Assembly: GCF_000760735.1 (NCBI RefSeq) | Contig: NZ_JMEX01000008.1 | Coordinates: 776,018-840,017, forward strand | Length of the DNA: 64,000 bases | Direction of reading: 5' to 3' | Origin: Rhodococcoides fascians A44A | Lineage (GTDB): Bacteria > Actinomycetota > Actinomycetes > Mycobacteriales > Mycobacteriaceae | Part shown: piece by piece, positions 62,834 to 64,000 of the stretch | How positions within the stretch are numbered: the stretch's first letter is position 1 | How the letters are laid out: each line of letters starts with the position of its first letter | The notes under the pieces: model-generated | Database searches by the model: none | What the model saw: only the letters and a program-made list of their open reading frames with translations | What the model was told of the DNA's origin: nothing | Translations under genes and position numbers: made by a program

Positions 62834-63148
62834 ACGGAAGAACGGAAGGCCAAGTTCGAACCGGAAGAGAAGGTTCGTTTCTCCCGACCGCGATTCCCAG
62901 CACGGACATCAGGCACCCACGCGGAGCGCGCCGCTGACAGGGCAGAAGCGCTGTGGGCCTGCGAGTTTCGGGAAGCAGCAGCAAGAACCCTGCACCGGTT
63001 GCAGGGATGACCTCCTACTTCACCGGATCGTCGCCGAGGCCTCGCGATCACAGAATCGCCACAGCCCACCTTTGCACGCTTGGTAACCGGTTAGTCCGTG
63101 CTAAGGGGCGGCGAAGTCGACTTCGGTCGACGACGCCGCCCTTTTGGG
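62834..63148 (+). ncRNA. Ms1/MTS2823-type RNA polymerase-binding RNA
   Basis: A 364-base gap between the HAD gene and the convergent Fic-like gene, without an ORF, begins with a good promoter and ends with a strong intrinsic terminator; the predicted transcript is about 310 nt. In mycobacteria the abundant stationary-phase RNA Ms1 (MTS2823, about 300 nt, binding core RNA polymerase) lies at precisely this place, between Rv3661 and Rv3662c. Identity rests on position, size and structure; I cannot align its sequence here. Confidence 0.75.
63103..63148 (+). terminator. intrinsic terminator of the Ms1-like RNA
   Basis: Long hairpin: AAGGGGCGGCG pairs CGCCGCCCTT with one bulged G, then after a small internal loop GTCGAC-ttcg-GTCGAC with a C(UUCG)G tetraloop, followed by a TTTT run. 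Confidence 0.85.
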
Positions 63149-63152
63149 GTTT

Positions 63153-63905
63153 CTACTGGCCTGCGGAGCCGGCGGCCTCCGCAATCGACGTCGCCTCCGC
63201 CGCGCCTGCTTCGAGAGCGCCGCAGCAATAGATGATCCAGCTCCCGACACCCGTCGCCGAGCCGGACGCGAAACCGTCGGCGCCGTCGCGATACGCCTGC
63301 GAACGTCGCATCCAGCTGACCTCGGGCACCCCGAGGTTGTGCGGATCGAGACCGGACGACGCCGCGACCAATCTCGACGCTGCGCGGGCGACCACACCAT
63401 CGGCGGTTCCGAACGGCTTCAACGTCAGCAGCTCACCGTGCACTATCGCCGCGACGACGGGCGCAGGAGCGGACGTACCCCCGGTGACGAGCTGGGCGAG
63501 AAGATCCAACCGATTCCCGACGCCGTCGCGTGGCCGCCCGAGCAGTGCGTCGTCGTCGACGAGGTCGGCCGCAGCGAGCAGGTGCAGCCGTGCAAGTGCT
63601 TGCAGCGGTGCCCGCTTCCACACCGGCAGCATGTTCTGCAGCGCGTCGCCGTCGAGCGCGGACCCGACGCGCAAGCACCCGGCCAGAATGGGATCGCCGT
63701 CCTCGCCTGCACGGGGGAAGTCCATCGTGCCACCGTCGAGCACGGACGACGACCGAGCGGCGCGGACAGCGGCCTCCGCCGCGGTCGCCGGCCAACCCCG
63801 GCGGTTGGCCTTGTGTCGGTGAACAGCGCCGAGAGCATCACGCGCGCGCTCGGCGGCGTCGACGATTCCCGGTAGCTCGAGCAGCGGTGCAAGTGGATCG
63901 GTCAC
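63153..63905 (-). CDS. Rv3662c-like protein with degenerate Fic-type fold
   Basis: 250-residue protein. Conserved blocks include LPGIVDAAERARDALGAVHR, ANRRGWPATAAEAAVRAARS and a helical core. The stretch HGELLTLKPFGTADGVVARA resembles the Fic motif HPFxxGNGR without the full catalytic set, so AMP-transfer activity is doubtful. Start: the GTG at 63905, giving a typical family length; the upstream start at 63962 is less likely. Conserved next to Ms1 in relatives. Confidence 0.7.
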   Translation of the reverse strand: MTDPLAPLLELPGIVDAAERARDALGAVHRHKANRRGWPATAAEAAVRAARSSSVLDGGTMDFPRAGEDGDPILAGCLRVGSALDGDALQNMLPVWKRAPLQALARLHLLAAADLVDDDALLGRPRDGVGNRLDLLAQLVTGGTSAPAPVVAAIVHGELLTLKPFGTADGVVARAASRLVAASSGLDPHNLGVPEVSWMRRSQAYRDGADGFASGSATGVGSWIIYCCGALEAGAAEATSIAEAAGSAGQ

Positions 63906-63943
63906 GAGTGACGACGGTACCCGCGTGCTCTTCTCACCGGCAC

Positions 63944-63997
63944 CGCACCACCGTGCGCTCACGACCGGGACGTCGGCGGTGAACGCACGGTGGTGCG
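63944..63997. repeat. 14-bp inverted repeat at the window end
   Basis: CGCACCACCGTGCG (63944-63957) and CGCACGGTGGTGCG (63984-63997) are perfect 14-bp arms; TCAC and GTGA continue the pairing inside. It lies upstream of the Rv3662c-like gene, probably as a terminator of a gene beyond the window. Confidence 0.7.
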
Positions 63998-64000
63998 AGT

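Overview
The window is high-GC actinobacterial DNA, most likely from Rhodococcus or a close relative in Mycobacteriales. The right-hand third carries the ordered neighbourhood known from mycobacteria: holB, DUF3558 lipoproteins, topA, a cold-shock gene, an MrfA-type helicase, a compact Tad/Flp secretion locus, ssd, the 6C (B11) small RNA, an HAD-IB phosphatase, the Ms1 (MTS2823) RNA and an Rv3662c-like gene. Several genes look leaderless, with a TANNNT -10 box about 7 nt before the start codon, which is common in this order.

Layout. 1-6070 (all minus strand): a three-gene copper-type cluster (membrane protein, PepSY protein, PCu(A)C chaperone) and an iron-siderophore uptake operon (binding protein, permease, ATPase, FhuF). 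6300-11620 (minus): butanediol dehydrogenase and acetoin reductase, a GAF-type regulator and a FUSC membrane protein. 11815-19430: a dipeptide-type ABC importer fused to a small flavin monooxygenase island (DszC/SfnB-like and NtaA/DszA-like enzymes), which looks like scavenging of an organosulfur or similar xenobiotic compound. 19445-25790: a strikingly eroded stretch with four damaged genes (LLM fragment, AraC regulator with an in-frame stop, deleted SGNH hydrolase, ornithine cyclodeaminase tail) around an intact hydrolase, flavin monooxygenase, TetR and deaminase. 25790-31090: aldo/keto reductase, an AcoR-like activator, aldehyde dehydrogenase and a nicotinoprotein (NDMA/mycofactocin-type) alcohol dehydrogenase, which together look like an alcohol-to-acid oxidation unit. 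31160-36750: a second iron binding protein behind a good IdeR box, acyl-CoA dehydrogenase, SDR, Old Yellow Enzyme, LysR and a SnoaL-like protein. 36790-46910: phospholipase D, MASE-type diguanylate cyclase, DJ-1/PfpI protein, an unusual secreted Lon-fold protease, methyltransferase, LacI regulator, flavodoxin, tRNA-Thr(CGU), an SDR and a CGNR regulator with a clear operator. 46915-64000: the conserved core described above.

The most noteworthy items are the two structured small RNAs flanking the HAD gene (both recognisable as actinobacterial families and both usually missed by CDS annotation), a family of three intergenic palindromes sharing GTGAGT and a TGTAGG(Y)C core (one of which forms the C-terminus of a LysR protein), the cluster of decaying genes at 19.4-25.4 kb, several regulator dyads, and a TadE-like pilin gene without a canonical start codon. 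I did not see CRISPR arrays, prophage or insertion sequences.
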